From Propionispira arboris (GTDB lineage Bacteria; Bacillota; Negativicutes; Selenomonadales; Selenomonadaceae): a stretch of DNA of 64,000 nt. The position numbers and the translations under genes are program-made. The notes beneath the pieces were generated by a model that was not told the origin of the DNA, did not search any database, and saw only the letters and a list, made by a program, of their open reading frames with translations. The stretch's first letter is position 1. Every line of letters starts with the position of its first letter. Positions 51,083-60,398 of this stretch are shown piece by piece. Where the stretch lies: assembly GCF_900109225.1 (NCBI RefSeq), contig NZ_FNZK01000011.1:62001-126000 (forward strand), in the 5' to 3' direction.

Positions 51083-54000
51083 AATTAAAAAACCCCTTCG
51101 ATAAAACGAAACGAGAAATAGAACAGATCGAGTTTGTTCAGGGTAATGTCCTAACGGACTATATTACGGATACAGAAATAGAATTTGTTTTAAACGGTAA
51201 TTTTGTAGACGCTCCAAACCTGAGCTATCCAGCGGATGGTGATCAAATTATTGTTATGGCTCATGTGGGCAGTGGCTCTTTAAAAAGCATCATTGGTATG
51301 GTTGCCTCGATGTGGCTTATGGGATTTGCCGGTAAGATTATAACCGGCACAGCGGGCGGGATTTTTGGCGGGATTGCCAAAGGCACGCTGTCTGCCTACT
51401 TAGCCGCTGGTGCGGTGATGTATGTCGGCGGGAAAATCATTAATGCTGTTGTTCCCAATAATACCGCAAAAGCCGCCTCTGAAACCAGTACGTCACAGAC
51501 CTATGGATGGTCAACACCTTCCATCGTTACGGGCGAAGGGGGCGTGGTTGGTATGACCTATGGAGAATGTATACCAGCCCCGCAGGTTTTAGAACGGCAC
51601 GTGGAAACCATTAATGACAAACAATATTTAAACCTATTACTTTGTGGCGGTATGGGACCGATTGACGCAATTACCGATATAAAAATAGGCTCAACAAGCA
51701 TAGGCAATTATACAGATGTGCAAATGGAAACCCGACTGGGAACCAATGATCAAGAACCTATTTCATTTTTCACAGACACGCCGCTGGATCAAGCGGTTGG
51801 TCTGGAAGTAACAGAAAAGGGACTCGTTCAAACGAGTGATAGTAACATAGCAACCAGCCTTGAAGTGGTTGTTGAATTCACAAGCGGGCTGTATTTTGTC
51901 AATGATGATGGTTCATACGGAAATGAAACGGTTGAAATTGGCGTTTTTTATCGAAAGACAGGTGACACTGCATGGCTTACGGGCGATAGCTCGGTGGCGT
52001 CCAGTACAATAGCAGATGCGACCTGTTATCCGTCTGCACCACCACAAACATGGAGCATAACAGCCACTGGTATTAATAGTTATTCTGTCACAGGCTCTGT
52101 AAGTGGTCGAACGGCAGATGCTGTTTCGGGAACCCCCTACGATAACGGATTTATAAAATTCATGCCGGCAATAATTCGGCATAATGGCTTTTTAAGAAAA
52201 CAAACCTATACCATCGTTGTATCAAGCAGTGCATTTATTATTACGGCCGCACAAAGTTCAGCCTTGCGAAAAAGTACACGGATAAATGGGTTGGAAGCTG
52301 GGCAATATGATGTAAAACTGATTATGGTATCGAGAAAAACAGGCTCAAGGCATTGTAATATATGTACCTGGTCCATGCTCACGGCGATTAGTCCGGGAAC
52401 CTATGCAAGACCGGGCAAAGTTTTAGTCGGCTTGCGGATGCTCGCGACAAATCAATTATCAAGTGGAATACCGGACGTTACATGGCGGCAAATTAGAAAT
52501 ACCGTTAATGTATGGAACCCTGAAACCTCAAAATATGAAACGAGATCCGCACGCAATCCAATTTGGGCGGCTTATGATGTGTACCATCAGTGCCAGTATA
52601 TTAAAAACATCAACACAGGTTTGATGGAATATCATGTCTTTGGTGTAGATCAATCCCGCTTGTCGGCTTGCTGGGATGAATGGGTGGATGCGGCAGCATA
52701 TTCAGATAGTCAGGTTACTGGTAGTGATAAAAGTACCTTGGAAAATCGTTTTGAGTTTGATTTTTTTTATGACACGGAACTAAAGCGTTATGCTGCTGCA
52801 CAAAAAGCGGCAACGGTCGGACATTCGGTCATCATGCCGCGTGGCAATAATATAGGGATTATTTGCGATAAGCCAGGGAATATGGTGCAGGTATTCGGCG
52901 AAGGTCGGACAACCATGAGCAGTGTATCCGGCAAATTTTCTGCTATTGCGGATCGGGCATCGTCCATTGATGTTATTTATTCCGATAGTGACAATGATTT
53001 TAAAAACACACAGTTTCAGGTTCGATCTTCCGCATGGAGTACCAACAATGAAGCAGATGAAAGCCCGGCTTCCCTAACACTGGAAGGTGTCAAACGAAAA
53101 TCACAAGCCTATCGTGAAGGTATGTATTCTTTGGCAAATAACCTGCTCATAACGCAATTTATTGACTTGAATACCAACATTGATGCGCTTGTATGCAGTT
53201 ATGGCGATATTGTAGGGTATGCGCATGCGGTTAGTCAGATTGGGATTGTAAATGGACGTATCCTAAATGCTACGACCAACACCGTCCGTTTTGATAAAAC
53301 GGTATCCGTAACGGCAGACAAAAACTACCAGGTAATTTTGCAGCTATCCGACGATACGATTGTCACAAAAAACATCGTGCCGGTGGGAGATCGTACAACC
53401 GATACGTTTACAGTTGCAACACCATTTGAAGCAGTCCCGCAACAATTTGATACTTATTTTTTCGGTGAAACCGATAAGGTCGTCAAGAAATTTAGGATTG
53501 TCGGTATAACCAAAGAAGGTGATTTAAACTGTAAACTGAGCCTTGCTGAATATTCGGAAGGTGTGTATTCCGGTGATTTGAATTATCCGATTGTAGATTA
53601 TACGCCGCCGGACAGCAATTTGGTTGAAGTAGAAAAGCTTCAGTTAAGCGAGGAAAATTATAGACGAAAAGATGGAATCAATGTTTCGTTGCTTCATGTG
53701 AATTGGAATTTGACGAAAAACTATGCAGATGAATTTATCATTTACGTTTCGCAAGATGGCAGTAAATGGGATATGATTTCCAGAACAATGGATATGAGCT
53801 ATACAATAAATTCCATTACGCCGCTTAGAACCTATTGGGTTAAGGTCGTTGTCTTTGCGTCTGGCCTTCATTCGCAAGGCGTAATTGCATCGCTTTATGT
53901 AACAGGAAAAGACACACCACCAAGTGATGTGTCTGGGCTTGTTGCTACGATCGATCCCAACGATCATACAAAAGTTATACTCGATTGGGCAGCTGTAACC

Positions 54001-56253
54001 GATATTGACTTAAAGGGATATCGGATTTTCGTTAACAATGCTCCAAGTTCAATTTTCATGAGTAATCATTATGTTTATACAGCTGTTCGAACCGGTCTAT
54101 ATATCTTTGCAGTTTATGCCGTTGATAATAGCGGAAATCAATCCAATACAGCGGCAACGGTACAATTGAATGTCGTTGTAGAACCAAATGATGTAACGGA
54201 ATTCACGGTTGTGCAAAAAGATACCGATCGGAGTTATGCTGTCATGAAATGGAATGCCGCGGATCATGCGGCAAAATATGAAATTCGTATCGGTAGTGAT
54301 ATTGATTGGGATACGGCAACGGTGGTTGCACAACTCAATGCAACGTCCTTTGAGTATAAAATGCTAACAGAAGGCACGAAATATTTTATGATCAAGGCGG
54401 TCTCAAGCAATGGTTATTATAGTGTCCATGAAAACACTGTCATAAAAAGTATTGTGCTTCGACCGGATACCCCAGGGAATTTTAAAATAATGCAAAATAC
54501 GCTGGATCGATCTTCTTTTGTATTTAGCTGGGATGCGAGTCCAGGACTCGATATTGCAGGGTATAACATTTACGTAAACAGGGTGCTGATTCAGCAAGTC
54601 AAAGGGCTGGAAACAAACTGGTCCGTCAAAGTATCCGGGACCTATTTACTTTCAATTTCTGCTGTCACGGTTGCTGGTTGGGAAAGCGGCTTTTCGAATA
54701 TCACCAAAACGATCATGATTGAACCGTATGATGTTGAAAACTTCAAAGGCGGGCAGTCTATAACGACGCGCTCAACCGTACACCTTTTATGGGATGCGCC
54801 GATGAGTGGCGATGTAAATCATTATGAAATTCACGAAGGCAGCAGCTGGGAAAATTCTATCGTGATTGCACAATATGTCACAGGGATTTCTTGCGATGTT
54901 AGTATTTCAGAAGAGCGAACCTATAATTATTGGATTAAAGCCATTTCAAATGCCGGTTACTATAGCCTGTATCCAGCAAATTTTCAATGTATATTCGATT
55001 TGAACCCGGCGCCGGTATCGGATGTTGTGTTAACGCAAGACGAAAATGATAAATCTCTCATCAATATAAATTGGACGGGCATTATAGAAATTGATTTACT
55101 GTATTATGAAATTCGTTACGGGTGGACGTGGGAAACGGCGAAAACCTTAGTTACAACAACCAATACAAACTATCAATTTCGACCGGATGATACAACTGGC
55201 AATGTAAAAGTATTGATAAAAGCTGTAAATAAAGCAAAGTTCTATTCAGCGGAAGCAAGCGGGACATTGTATGCTTTGCTGGAACCGCAAGATGTAGAAA
55301 ACTTCATTGTGCAGCAAAACGGCGAATATGTGGAACTATATTGGGATAAAGCCTATGAACATGATGTAACCGGTTATGAAATTCGGGAAGGCTATACCTT
55401 TGAATATGGGGCAATTATAGCAACGAATATCACGGGTAATAGCTATAAATACAAAGTAGCTTTTGAAGGCTGGTACCATTACCACATTAAAGCTGTGAAT
55501 CGATCCAATAAGTATTCCGTCAATGCAACGTCGGTATATATTGATATTGTCGATTTACCCGAAAAAAATATTGTGCAGGCTTTTGATGAAATTGAAACCA
55601 AAGATGGCACAGCTGATAATACAGAATTCGCCCAATCTGAAATTAACTGGCAAACGATTGGTGGAAAATGGAGTGACTATCCTACCCTTGAATTTGATGA
55701 AGTCGGCGGACTCAATGTACTCAGGCTGCTTAAACAAACAGATGGGACGTATCCAGCAACGGGCGTTTATTCCTGCAAGCAGATTGATGTAGGAAAAATA
55801 ATCACGGCAAACATCAGCATAAAGTTCCTTAGTACAGTGAAATATAGAGGCGATACCGCTGCTGTTGTACAAATGCGAACCTCACTCGACGGAACAAACT
55901 GGACGATCTGGAAAGACTTTCTTCCATCCTTATTTAAATTTCAATACGTTGAAACCCGCGTTAATTTTGCGACGTCCGATCCAAAGCAAACGCCGGAAGT
56001 GAATACCTTTAAGATCTATATTGATTTACCGGATGTTGAAAAAGCAGGTACCGTCACAGTGCCAGTCGGCGGTATTCGCATTTCTTACGATCGTGAATTT
56101 TATATTGATCCAGTCGTTACACCGTATGCAATTGGTGAAAAAATCCATGTAGAAATAACAAACCGCGACAAAACGGGTTTTCATGCACAAATCTATAATT
56201 TAGAAAACATCGATGTCGGTGGAACGATGGACTGGCGGGCGAGAGGATATTAA
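51067..56253 (+). CDS. gpJ-like host specificity/central tail fibre protein, with I-like N-terminus
   Basis: 1728 residues from GTG 51067. Residues 1-140 resemble lambda gpI: a small beta part and glycine/alanine-rich hydrophobic helices at about 74-130. The gpJ body follows (TSQTYGWSTPSIVTGEGGVV, then GMGPIDAITDIKIG near 200). From about residue 945 there are six tandem fibronectin type III-like modules of about 90 residues, each opening with a PxDV or similar motif. A C-terminal beta domain near 1500-1728 probably contacts the receptor. Confidence 0.88.
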   Translation: MLEVVKLKNPFDKTKREIEQIEFVQGNVLTDYITDTEIEFVLNGNFVDAPNLSYPADGDQIIVMAHVGSGSLKSIIGMVASMWLMGFAGKIITGTAGGIFGGIAKGTLSAYLAAGAVMYVGGKIINAVVPNNTAKAASETSTSQTYGWSTPSIVTGEGGVVGMTYGECIPAPQVLERHVETINDKQYLNLLLCGGMGPIDAITDIKIGSTSIGNYTDVQMETRLGTNDQEPISFFTDTPLDQAVGLEVTEKGLVQTSDSNIATSLEVVVEFTSGLYFVNDDGSYGNETVEIGVFYRKTGDTAWLTGDSSVASSTIADATCYPSAPPQTWSITATGINSYSVTGSVSGRTADAVSGTPYDNGFIKFMPAIIRHNGFLRKQTYTIVVSSSAFIITAAQSSALRKSTRINGLEAGQYDVKLIMVSRKTGSRHCNICTWSMLTAISPGTYARPGKVLVGLRMLATNQLSSGIPDVTWRQIRNTVNVWNPETSKYETRSARNPIWAAYDVYHQCQYIKNINTGLMEYHVFGVDQSRLSACWDEWVDAAAYSDSQVTGSDKSTLENRFEFDFFYDTELKRYAAAQKAATVGHSVIMPRGNNIGIICDKPGNMVQVFGEGRTTMSSVSGKFSAIADRASSIDVIYSDSDNDFKNTQFQVRSSAWSTNNEADESPASLTLEGVKRKSQAYREGMYSLANNLLITQFIDLNTNIDALVCSYGDIVGYAHAVSQIGIVNGRILNATTNTVRFDKTVSVTADKNYQVILQLSDDTIVTKNIVPVGDRTTDTFTVATPFEAVPQQFDTYFFGETDKVVKKFRIVGITKEGDLNCKLSLAEYSEGVYSGDLNYPIVDYTPPDSNLVEVEKLQLSEENYRRKDGINVSLLHVNWNLTKNYADEFIIYVSQDGSKWDMISRTMDMSYTINSITPLRTYWVKVVVFASGLHSQGVIASLYVTGKDTPPSDVSGLVATIDPNDHTKVILDWAAVTDIDLKGYRIFVNNAPSSIFMSNHYVYTAVRTGLYIFAVYAVDNSGNQSNTAATVQLNVVVEPNDVTEFTVVQKDTDRSYAVMKWNAADHAAKYEIRIGSDIDWDTATVVAQLNATSFEYKMLTEGTKYFMIKAVSSNGYYSVHENTVIKSIVLRPDTPGNFKIMQNTLDRSSFVFSWDASPGLDIAGYNIYVNRVLIQQVKGLETNWSVKVSGTYLLSISAVTVAGWESGFSNITKTIMIEPYDVENFKGGQSITTRSTVHLLWDAPMSGDVNHYEIHEGSSWENSIVIAQYVTGISCDVSISEERTYNYWIKAISNAGYYSLYPANFQCIFDLNPAPVSDVVLTQDENDKSLININWTGIIEIDLLYYEIRYGWTWETAKTLVTTTNTNYQFRPDDTTGNVKVLIKAVNKAKFYSAEASGTLYALLEPQDVENFIVQQNGEYVELYWDKAYEHDVTGYEIREGYTFEYGAIIATNITGNSYKYKVAFEGWYHYHIKAVNRSNKYSVNATSVYIDIVDLPEKNIVQAFDEIETKDGTADNTEFAQSEINWQTIGGKWSDYPTLEFDEVGGLNVLRLLKQTDGTYPATGVYSCKQIDVGKIITANISIKFLSTVKYRGDTAAVVQMRTSLDGTNWTIWKDFLPSLFKFQYVETRVNFATSDPKQTPEVNTFKIYIDLPDVEKAGTVTVPVGGIRISYDREFYIDPVVTPYAIGEKIHVEITNRDKTGFHAQIYNLENIDVGGTMDWRARGY

Positions 56254-56271
56254 TGTATCCTCTTATTTTTA

Positions 56272-56315
56272 TGCAAAAATAATGGTGTCCAACTTGGACA
56301 CAAAAAGGAGGGCGA
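56272..56315 (+). repeat. 44-base palindromic element, copy B, before the tail fibre gene
   Basis: Contains the perfect 17-base palindrome GTGTCCAACTTGGACAC (56285-56301) followed by AAAAAGGAGGGCGA, the ribosome binding site of the fibre gene. 42 of 44 bases match the element before parB. Confidence 0.8.
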
Positions 56316-56318
56316 AAT

Positions 56319-57563
56319 ATGGCATATGATAAGAACTTTCCCGCAAATGACGGCTTTCTTGCTGAGTTTCCAGAAAAACAACGTGCGCAGATTGAAGCGA
56401 TTATAAACGATGCTATTGTCAATGCGAAAACAGTTCAAAACTTGGATGTTGGGAATGACAATGGAAATATCCCCGTTGCAAACGGAACCGAATGTAACAA
56501 TCTGAATGCTGGATTGTTAAATGGGAAAATGGCGAGTGATATGGCGCCTAAAGTACATGGACATGATACAGCAACGCCAAGTTCTGACGGATTTCTGAGC
56601 AATGTCGATAAAAAAAAATTAGACACAATTGCTGAAAATGCACAAGTAAATCAAAACGTATTTGCTGATATAAAAATTGGCGACTTAACGCTGCAGCCGG
56701 ATGCTCCAGACGACACGTTAGAATTTGTTGCGGGAACAAATATTGCACTTACACCAGATACCACAAATGACAAAGTTACAATAGCCATTACTGGCAAAGT
56801 GGCAACTGCTGCGATGGCAGATAATGCTACCAAAGCTACTAATGCCGACGTAGCTGCCAGATGTACTGGAAATGCGGCAACAGCAACGACGGCGGCGGCA
56901 TGTTCAGGAAATGCGGCTACCGCAACAAGCGCAGGAACATTATCAGTGACTCTGCCTATTTCAAAAGGTGGTACTGGAGCAACAACAGCGGCGGCAGTTT
57001 TGACGGCATTAGGAATAAGTTCTACGGCAACTGAACTAAATCATTTAGATGGTATAACAGCTACTCTTACAGAATTAAATTATGTTGATGGAGTTACTTC
57101 CCCTATACAAACTCAGATTAATGCAAAGGCACCAGTAGCTTCGCCAACATTCACCGGAAAAGTCACAGCATCAAGTTTTTCCGGTGCGTTATCAGGTAAT
57201 GCGGCTACAGCTTCTAATGCATCATTATTAAACGGATCTACAGCGGCACAATTAATAGCGGCTGCTGGCGGTGTTGTGGCGCAAAACCTAGGAGTAAATG
57301 GTTACGTGAAATTTTTTAACGGATTTATTGTCCAATGGGGAAGATGGAAGGTAAATTCTGGGTGGAATACAAAGACAGCATTCCCGATAGGATTTAAAAA
57401 TGCATGCCTGTCCGTTAATCTATCAGTATATTATGCGAATGGTACACCTACGAGTGATCTATATTACACATCAGTAGGTATAAAATATTTTGATGAAACT
57501 GGGATTTACGCAGGCACAAATTCAACGGATAATAATTGCTTTTATATAGTAGTTGGCTGGTAA
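56319..57563 (+). CDS. tail fibre/receptor-binding protein
   Basis: 414 residues. N-terminal helical part, then KVHGHDTATPSSDGFLS (typical fibre repeat with HGH), several GNAATAT repeats, the block LPISKGGTGATTAAAVLTAL common to phage fibres, and a C-terminal head with GFIVQWGRWKV, as in gp53-like fibre tips. It determines host attachment. Preceded by palindromic element B. Confidence 0.85.
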   Translation: MAYDKNFPANDGFLAEFPEKQRAQIEAIINDAIVNAKTVQNLDVGNDNGNIPVANGTECNNLNAGLLNGKMASDMAPKVHGHDTATPSSDGFLSNVDKKKLDTIAENAQVNQNVFADIKIGDLTLQPDAPDDTLEFVAGTNIALTPDTTNDKVTIAITGKVATAAMADNATKATNADVAARCTGNAATATTAAACSGNAATATSAGTLSVTLPISKGGTGATTAAAVLTALGISSTATELNHLDGITATLTELNYVDGVTSPIQTQINAKAPVASPTFTGKVTASSFSGALSGNAATASNASLLNGSTAAQLIAAAGGVVAQNLGVNGYVKFFNGFIVQWGRWKVNSGWNTKTAFPIGFKNACLSVNLSVYYANGTPTSDLYYTSVGIKYFDETGIYAGTNSTDNNCFYIVVGW

Positions 57564-57587
57564 TAAGGTAACGAGGTGGAAATACTT

Positions 57588-57995
57588 ATGAAATATTTAG
57601 CAAAATTTGATGCTAGCGGCAATAGAATAACTTCCATTGTCAAAGGTATTCATTTCGAAACAGATGAAGAAAAGCAAAAGTATATAGATAGTGGGTTTAT
57701 AGAAATATCAGATGAAGACCAAGAACTGTATGCAACAAATGAATATATTCAAGGTACCGATGGCAAGCCGCAGAAAAAGTCGCCATATGTTCCAACAGTC
57801 GAAGAAAAATTAATGCTTATTCGTAAAAAACGTGATAAATTGCTAGTTGATTCTGATTGGACAGACACTTTGTCAGCGAAAACAAGATTAGGCGATGCGA
57901 AGTATAACGAATGGCAAGTATACAGGCAGGCACTTCGAGATATTACGAATTGCGCTGATTTAGATAATCCAATATGGCCAATAAAACCAGTTTAA
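57588..57995 (+). CDS. tail fibre assembly chaperone-like protein
   Basis: 135 residues from ATG 57588 with GAGGTGG upstream; an in-frame GTG at 57576 falls in the Shine-Dalgarno. The C-terminal half, RDKLLVDSDWTDTLSAKTRL and WQVYRQALRDIT, matches phage tail assembly chaperones encoded beside fibre genes. Confidence 0.75.
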   Translation: MKYLAKFDASGNRITSIVKGIHFETDEEKQKYIDSGFIEISDEDQELYATNEYIQGTDGKPQKKSPYVPTVEEKLMLIRKKRDKLLVDSDWTDTLSAKTRLGDAKYNEWQVYRQALRDITNCADLDNPIWPIKPV

Positions 57996-58007
57996 GGTGG
58001 TGGAGAT

Positions 58008-58181
58008 GTGTCAGATGAGGCAATTAAAAGGCTGTTTGATAAAATTGATAATTTATCGGATCGTTTAGCTCGGGTCGAAACGATGCTGGAAGAACGAGAG
58101 AAAAATCAAACCAGTAGTAAAAGTATAATTGCGTGGGTAATTACGACAGCCATTGCAATGTATGGTGCTGTTCACCATTAA
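58008..58181 (+). CDS. XhlA-like small membrane protein
   Basis: 57 residues from GTG 58008 (GGTGGTGGAG upstream). Coiled-coil N-terminus (RLFDKIDNLSDRLARVETML) then one C-terminal helix (IIAWVITTAIAMYGAV). This is the XhlA hemolysin/holin-accessory layout, at the start of the lysis cassette. Confidence 0.7.
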   Translation: MSDEAIKRLFDKIDNLSDRLARVETMLEEREKNQTSSKSIIAWVITTAIAMYGAVHH

Positions 58182-58195
58182 GGAGTTGATGCGGT

Positions 58196-58426
58196 TTGAA
58201 CAAAATACAACAATATATGATTGAAGCAATTATAGCGGCATTTATGCTGCTATTTTTATTTTGGTCGATAGGATACTGGGCAAATGCTCTGTTTAATACA
58301 AAATTTGATCTAAAAAGTTGTTGGGATGGATTTACAACGCTTGGAGGGGCGGGATTGCTGGCTGTTCTTAAATATATTATGGACAGTTGGAAAAATAGTG
58401 GAGATGGAGATAAACCATATCAATAA
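58196..58426 (+). CDS. holin candidate
   Basis: 76 residues from TTG 58196 (AAGGAG upstream). Two hydrophobic helices (about 8-30 and 47-62) and a charged C-terminus. Size, topology and position before the endolysin fit a holin. Confidence 0.65.
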   Translation: MNKIQQYMIEAIIAAFMLLFLFWSIGYWANALFNTKFDLKSCWDGFTTLGGAGLLAVLKYIMDSWKNSGDGDKPYQ

Positions 58427-58444
58427 AGAAATGAGGTGAGTTAC

Positions 58445-58579
58445 ATGATGAAATATATAGGCTTTTACTTTTTGGCGTTAGGTCGGGCAGCTGAAGGGGA
58501 AATAGCTATTAACTGGCCCAATGTAGTATTTTTCGCAATAGCACTGGCAATTGGTTTCATTGCAGGGAAAATAGTTTAA
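58445..58579 (+). CDS. small membrane protein in the lysis cassette
   Basis: 44 residues from ATG 58445 (GAGGTGAG upstream). One helix at the C-terminus (VVFFAIALAIGFIAG) and a short hydrophobic N-terminus. Could be a second holin component or antiholin. Confidence 0.5.
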   Translation: MMKYIGFYFLALGRAAEGEIAINWPNVVFFAIALAIGFIAGKIV

Positions 58580-58626
58580 AACTAATCTTCATTAGAATTT
58601 AAAAAATAAAGGGAGTTGTATGGAAT

Positions 58627-58845
58627 ATGAAACGAGTTACCTTAATTCAATCAGAAAGATGGGGTGTTTTTGTTCTTCCCGATAATTTGGAATTCGATCA
58701 AGTAACTGGGCTATATGCCGATGATTGCACATTGAGTAAATATAATTACAGGGTGCTGGATGATAACAAGTCCGTAGACATTGAATCCTATCATCCATGG
58801 AAAAATGAAGTTATTACAGCAGATGTAAAGGACGTGGAAGAATGA
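58627..58845 (+). CDS. hypothetical protein upstream of the endolysin
   Basis: 72 residues, soluble and beta-rich (VTLIQSERWGVFVLPDN), no family recognised. Overlaps the endolysin by ATGA, so the two are coupled. Confidence 0.55.
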   Translation: MKRVTLIQSERWGVFVLPDNLEFDQVTGLYADDCTLSKYNYRVLDDNKSVDIESYHPWKNEVITADVKDVEE

Positions 58846-59447
58846 AAGGTATTGACGTAAGTTATTGTCAGGACGGTATGGATTTTCAGGCAGCGGCAAA
58901 TGCAGGGATAGAATTTACGATTATTCGTTTAGGTCGTAGAACGGATGGCGGCTGGTGCGTTTTAGATACCAGCTTTATTCAAAACATTAATGGCGCAATA
59001 GCCGCAGGCATGAAAGTTGGCGTGTATTTTTACACCAAAGCCACTAGTGAAGAAGAAGCCGTCCAAGATGCTGTATTTATCAAGGAAATGCTTACGGAAT
59101 ATTGTCAGGGAACAAACTTAGAAATGGGGATTTGGTACGATGTCGAGGACAATGACACGATCGGGAGTTGCGACAAAGAAACAATCACAGGAATTTGCAG
59201 TAAATTCCTGTGTACTATGAATGATACTGGCTATAAAAACACTGGTATTTATGCAGGTTATGAATGGCTAACAAACAAAATTGATACGTATGCTCTTGCT
59301 GATTACGTGCCATACTGGACAGCTCAATATAATTCGCAGGATGATTTTTCGGCAGAAAATCCCACGAAGAAAGTAAAGATTTGGCAGCATACCAATCATC
59401 TTGCTGATGATTTACCGTATGACGGAAATGTTTCATACGACGAATAA
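58842..59447 (+). CDS. GH25 endolysin (lysozyme)
   Basis: 201 residues, a single GH25 muramidase domain: GIDVSYCQDGMDF at the N-terminus (first catalytic-site aspartate), GVYFYTKA strand, WYDVEDND with the catalytic acids (about residue 102). It cuts the MurNAc-GlcNAc bond. No signal peptide and no separate cell-wall domain, so release depends on the holin. Confidence 0.9.
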   Translation: MKGIDVSYCQDGMDFQAAANAGIEFTIIRLGRRTDGGWCVLDTSFIQNINGAIAAGMKVGVYFYTKATSEEEAVQDAVFIKEMLTEYCQGTNLEMGIWYDVEDNDTIGSCDKETITGICSKFLCTMNDTGYKNTGIYAGYEWLTNKIDTYALADYVPYWTAQYNSQDDFSAENPTKKVKIWQHTNHLADDLPYDGNVSYDE

Positions 59448-59462
59448 TTCCATTGTAGAAAC

Positions 59463-59523
59463 ACAAAATCAGCAAATAATAGAGCGGATCAAGTTCATGG
59501 ACGCCACTATTTGCTGATTTTGT
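59463..59523. repeat. perfect 16-bp inverted repeat after the endolysin
   Basis: ACAAAATCAGCAAATA (59463-59478) and TATTTGCTGATTTTGT (59508-59523) with a 29-base loop. No T-run follows, so a simple terminator is uncertain; it may be an mRNA-stabilising or regulatory hairpin. Confidence 0.65.
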
Positions 59524-59553
59524 ACACTATAAAAAGACAAAGGAGAAATTAAA

Positions 59554-59799
59554 ATGACAGAAGCAGTTCAAAACGATATCGCGAAAATGGAGGCAGCTAT
59601 TGCACAAATGCAAGCCGCCGGTGCAGATCTATTTTCAGAAGAAATCAAAAATCTTCAGGTAAAAATAGCAAATGCACAAGCGGAAGCAGAAAACACAATT
59701 TCTACAGTAGAACAAAGTATTGTGCAGAAATATGGCACAGGTGCAGCGCATGTGGCCGAAATCGTATTATTAGGTACAATCTTGTACAAATTATTTTAA
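59554..59799 (+). CDS. small coiled-coil protein with C-terminal membrane helix
   Basis: 81 residues from ATG 59554 (AAAGGAGA upstream). Helical coiled-coil with AKMEAAIAQMQAAG and a short C-terminal hydrophobic helix (AEIVLLGTILYKLF). Likely part of the lysis cassette; role unknown. Confidence 0.6.
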   Translation: MTEAVQNDIAKMEAAIAQMQAAGADLFSEEIKNLQVKIANAQAEAENTISTVEQSIVQKYGTGAAHVAEIVLLGTILYKLF

Positions 59800-59811
59800 G
59801 GGGTGGAAAAA

Positions 59812-60240
59812 TTGAATGAACAAACTAAAAAGAATCTTTATATTGCCGGTGGCATTTGTCTTATTGTTGCTCTTGCCTGCATCGCATGGTTTTTGTTCCG
59901 AGACGTACCAAATAACCGAGGAACAGCTAACGACGTTACAGGACAACTTGACACAGCTCAAACAGAACAACAGCAAGCTGCAGACACTCTTAAGTCAGTC
60001 CAATCAGGACTTAACGACAGCGAGCGAACAGTCGACAATATTGACAAGTCAAACCGAGATGCTCAAGCAACAACTAACCGAATCACAGAATCAAATACAA
60101 ACATTGCAAACGCAGTTAGCGACGCTCAAAGTTCAAACAGCAGCAGCGCAGCAATCCTTGCAGATAGCCAATCAAGAATTACAGAATGCGAATCAATCCT
60201 TCAAGAAATACGAGCAGGAGCAGGAAAAGCTGCAGAGTAA
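59812..60240 (+). CDS. inner-membrane spanin-like protein (overlaps next gene in another frame)
   Basis: 142 residues from TTG 59812; the GTG at 59803 is inside the Shine-Dalgarno AAGGGGTGG. N-terminal cytosolic tip, one membrane helix (about 8-27), then a long helical periplasmic domain with repeated heptad-like segments ending RITECESILQEIRAG. This is the topology of an Rz-type i-spanin. 425 of its bases also encode the following protein in the +1 frame. Confidence 0.65.
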   Translation: MNEQTKKNLYIAGGICLIVALACIAWFLFRDVPNNRGTANDVTGQLDTAQTEQQQAADTLKSVQSGLNDSERTVDNIDKSNRDAQATTNRITESNTNIANAVSDAQSSNSSSAAILADSQSRITECESILQEIRAGAGKAAE

Positions 60241-60310
60241 ATTAAAAACACAAAAGAATATATGGGAAGCTATAGCGGCACTATCATTGGGATATGCTGT
60301 AGCAAAGTAA
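59816..60310 (+). CDS. exported coiled-coil protein, spanin partner-like (embedded +1 frame)
   Basis: 164 residues from ATG 59816, four bases after the start of the i-spanin-like gene and served by the same Shine-Dalgarno. N-terminal signal sequence (KLKRIFILP, then a leucine run and SHG), followed by leucine/glutamine-rich heptads over about 100 residues and a short hydrophobic tail. A cysteine soon after the core (HGFCSE) is only a poor lipobox. It resembles an o-spanin-like partner embedded as Rz1 is in Rz, but unusually long. Confidence 0.6.
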   Translation: MNKLKRIFILPVAFVLLLLLPASHGFCSETYQITEEQLTTLQDNLTQLKQNNSKLQTLLSQSNQDLTTASEQSTILTSQTEMLKQQLTESQNQIQTLQTQLATLKVQTAAAQQSLQIANQELQNANQSFKKYEQEQEKLQSKLKTQKNIWEAIAALSLGYAVAK

Positions 60311-60352
60311 AAATAAAAGCTGACGTTATGATGGCGTCAGCTTTTATTTTTA
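60310..60352 (+). terminator. terminator of the lysis operon
   Basis: A 16-bp perfect stem, AAAATAAAAGCTGACG with CGTCAGCTTTTATTTT, 9-base loop, T-rich 3' arm. Confidence 0.9.
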
Positions 60353-60398
60353 CTTTTAAATAGAACGTATGTTTCGAAAAACAAAGGAGAATATAAAA

